The notes beneath the pieces were generated by a model. It was not told where the DNA came from. It did no database searches and saw nothing but the letters and a program-made list of their open reading frames with translations. Positions 63,271 to 64,000 of a DNA stretch of 64,000 bases are shown here, one piece after another. Each line of letters begins with the position of its first letter. The first letter of the stretch is position 1. The translations under genes and the position numbers were made by a program. Origin of the DNA: Hypericum androsaemum (Eukaryota; Streptophyta; Magnoliopsida; Malpighiales; Hypericaceae); NCBI GenBank assembly GCA_963995505.1, contig OZ023196.1:14629106-14693105 (forward strand), written 5' to 3'.

Positions 63271-64000
63271 TCTTATTGATTCTACCAGATTATTGGAACT
63301 TGGATGCACAATTTTGATGATAATGTGCGCATATTAAATAGGGTTTGAAGGGAGTGAATCTGAATGTTTGTGACGTTTGGATTTTATGGTAAGTTTGTAT
63401 TTGAAAGGAAATGGAATAGTTGTATATGGTCATGTCTTTACGAATAGATGGATTTGTTCATATTTATGAGTTCCCTGAAAATTAAATGGTCACGTCCCTA
63501 GACATTCCAGTTTAATTCGAATTGTTCCGGAACAAAGATATTAACAAGGTAATTCGTTTTGTTCGGTTATTTACGAGTACAAAGATATTCAGAAGGCAAT
63601 TTGTTTTGGTTATTTATATGTACGAAAAATTTATAAGGTAATTTATTTTGTTCGGTTATTTACAAGCACGAAAATATCCAAGAGATAATTCGTTTTGTCC
63701 GGTTCGAATATTGCACGCTGGCACCTCATGAATGGTGTATGTATATGGTAACTCCTTGTTATGGTAAGTATGCATATGGCAACTCTTCAATAGTTCCTGT
63801 TCTTAAGTGCAAATATCTTTAATGAAGAGATCAATAAACGAGCCCAATGCATCATCGATGGGTTTATTATAAGTTCGAAACAAAGATATCCACGAGGTGA
63901 TTCGTCTACTTCGAGATATCGAATTTGGTCCTGGACGTGTATTTTCATTCAGGACCGTCCTGGAATACGCACTGGTTCGCTTAGTTATGATACAATAGTT
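63271..64000 (-). promoter_or_regulatory. UGT upstream region with ~60-bp tandem repeats
   Basis: 63331-63340 (complement TATTTAATAT) is a possible TATA box. From 63525 to 63705 the string GGTAATTCGTTTTGTTCGGT with TTATTTACGAGYACRAAGAT recurs about three to four times, period near 58 bp; a further diverged copy is near 63880-63905. Nothing else is recognised up to the window edge. Confidence 0.55.

Noticed and set aside
63268..63309. UGT start at 63309
   Set aside because: The first codon there is GTG, and the TATA-like site would leave almost no leader; the ATG at 63270 was chosen.

Overview
The window is nuclear DNA of a flowering plant, almost certainly a eudicot. Genes are split by many short, AT-rich GT-AG introns, intergenic DNA is full of small TIR transposons, and every recognisable protein is closest to plant families. 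I cannot name the species from sequence alone.

Eleven protein-coding genes can be reconstructed, most to exact exon boundaries. From left to right they are: a TIFY-CCT-GATA transcription factor (minus, C-terminus beyond the left edge); ribosomal protein eL42 (minus); a small PPR-like organellar protein (minus); a Golgi class I alpha-mannosidase of the MNS type, 14 exons (minus); the PITAIRE kinase CDKC, 12 exons (plus); an ARMADILLO-REPEAT-ONLY protein with a disrupted C-terminus (plus); ribosomal protein uL30/RPL7 (plus); an autoinhibited plasma-membrane-type Ca2+-ATPase, 33 exons (plus); a LOB-domain transcription factor (minus); an MSR1-like GT106/O-fucosyltransferase-family protein (minus); and a UGT90A-like UDP-glycosyltransferase (minus). 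They do not form an operon or pathway. The set GATA/ZML, MNS, ACA, MSR matches, from memory, a neighbourhood on Arabidopsis chromosome 3 (At3g21160 to At3g21190), so the backbone looks like conserved microsynteny expanded by insertions.

The intergenic regions hold the most unusual material. From 30.9 to 40.3 kb the promoter, leader and start of exon 1 of the Ca2+-ATPase gene are tandemly duplicated. The upstream copy ends in a 40-codon truncated exon 1 and has been hit by at least three insertions, including a 1.57-kb Pack-MULE with a 9-bp target duplication, a captured two-exon gene fragment and a 22-23-bp minisatellite. The downstream copy keeps the empty sites for these and carries a different TIR element whose empty site survives upstream. 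Four TIR elements (three of 1.08-1.12 kb and one of 1.5 kb), with 8-bp target duplications at different levels of certainty, occur at 9.5, 18.5, 33.3 and 38.4 kb; the second is nested inside another TIR element. Other finds are a degenerate mitochondrial nad7 fragment at 60.9 kb, a hAT element inside a ~175-bp tandem repeat array at 58.5-61.6 kb, an LTR with adjacent primer-binding site, a tRNA-derived SINE, and GC-AG introns in two genes.

No prokaryotic-type system, CRISPR array, complete rRNA or complete tRNA gene was seen.
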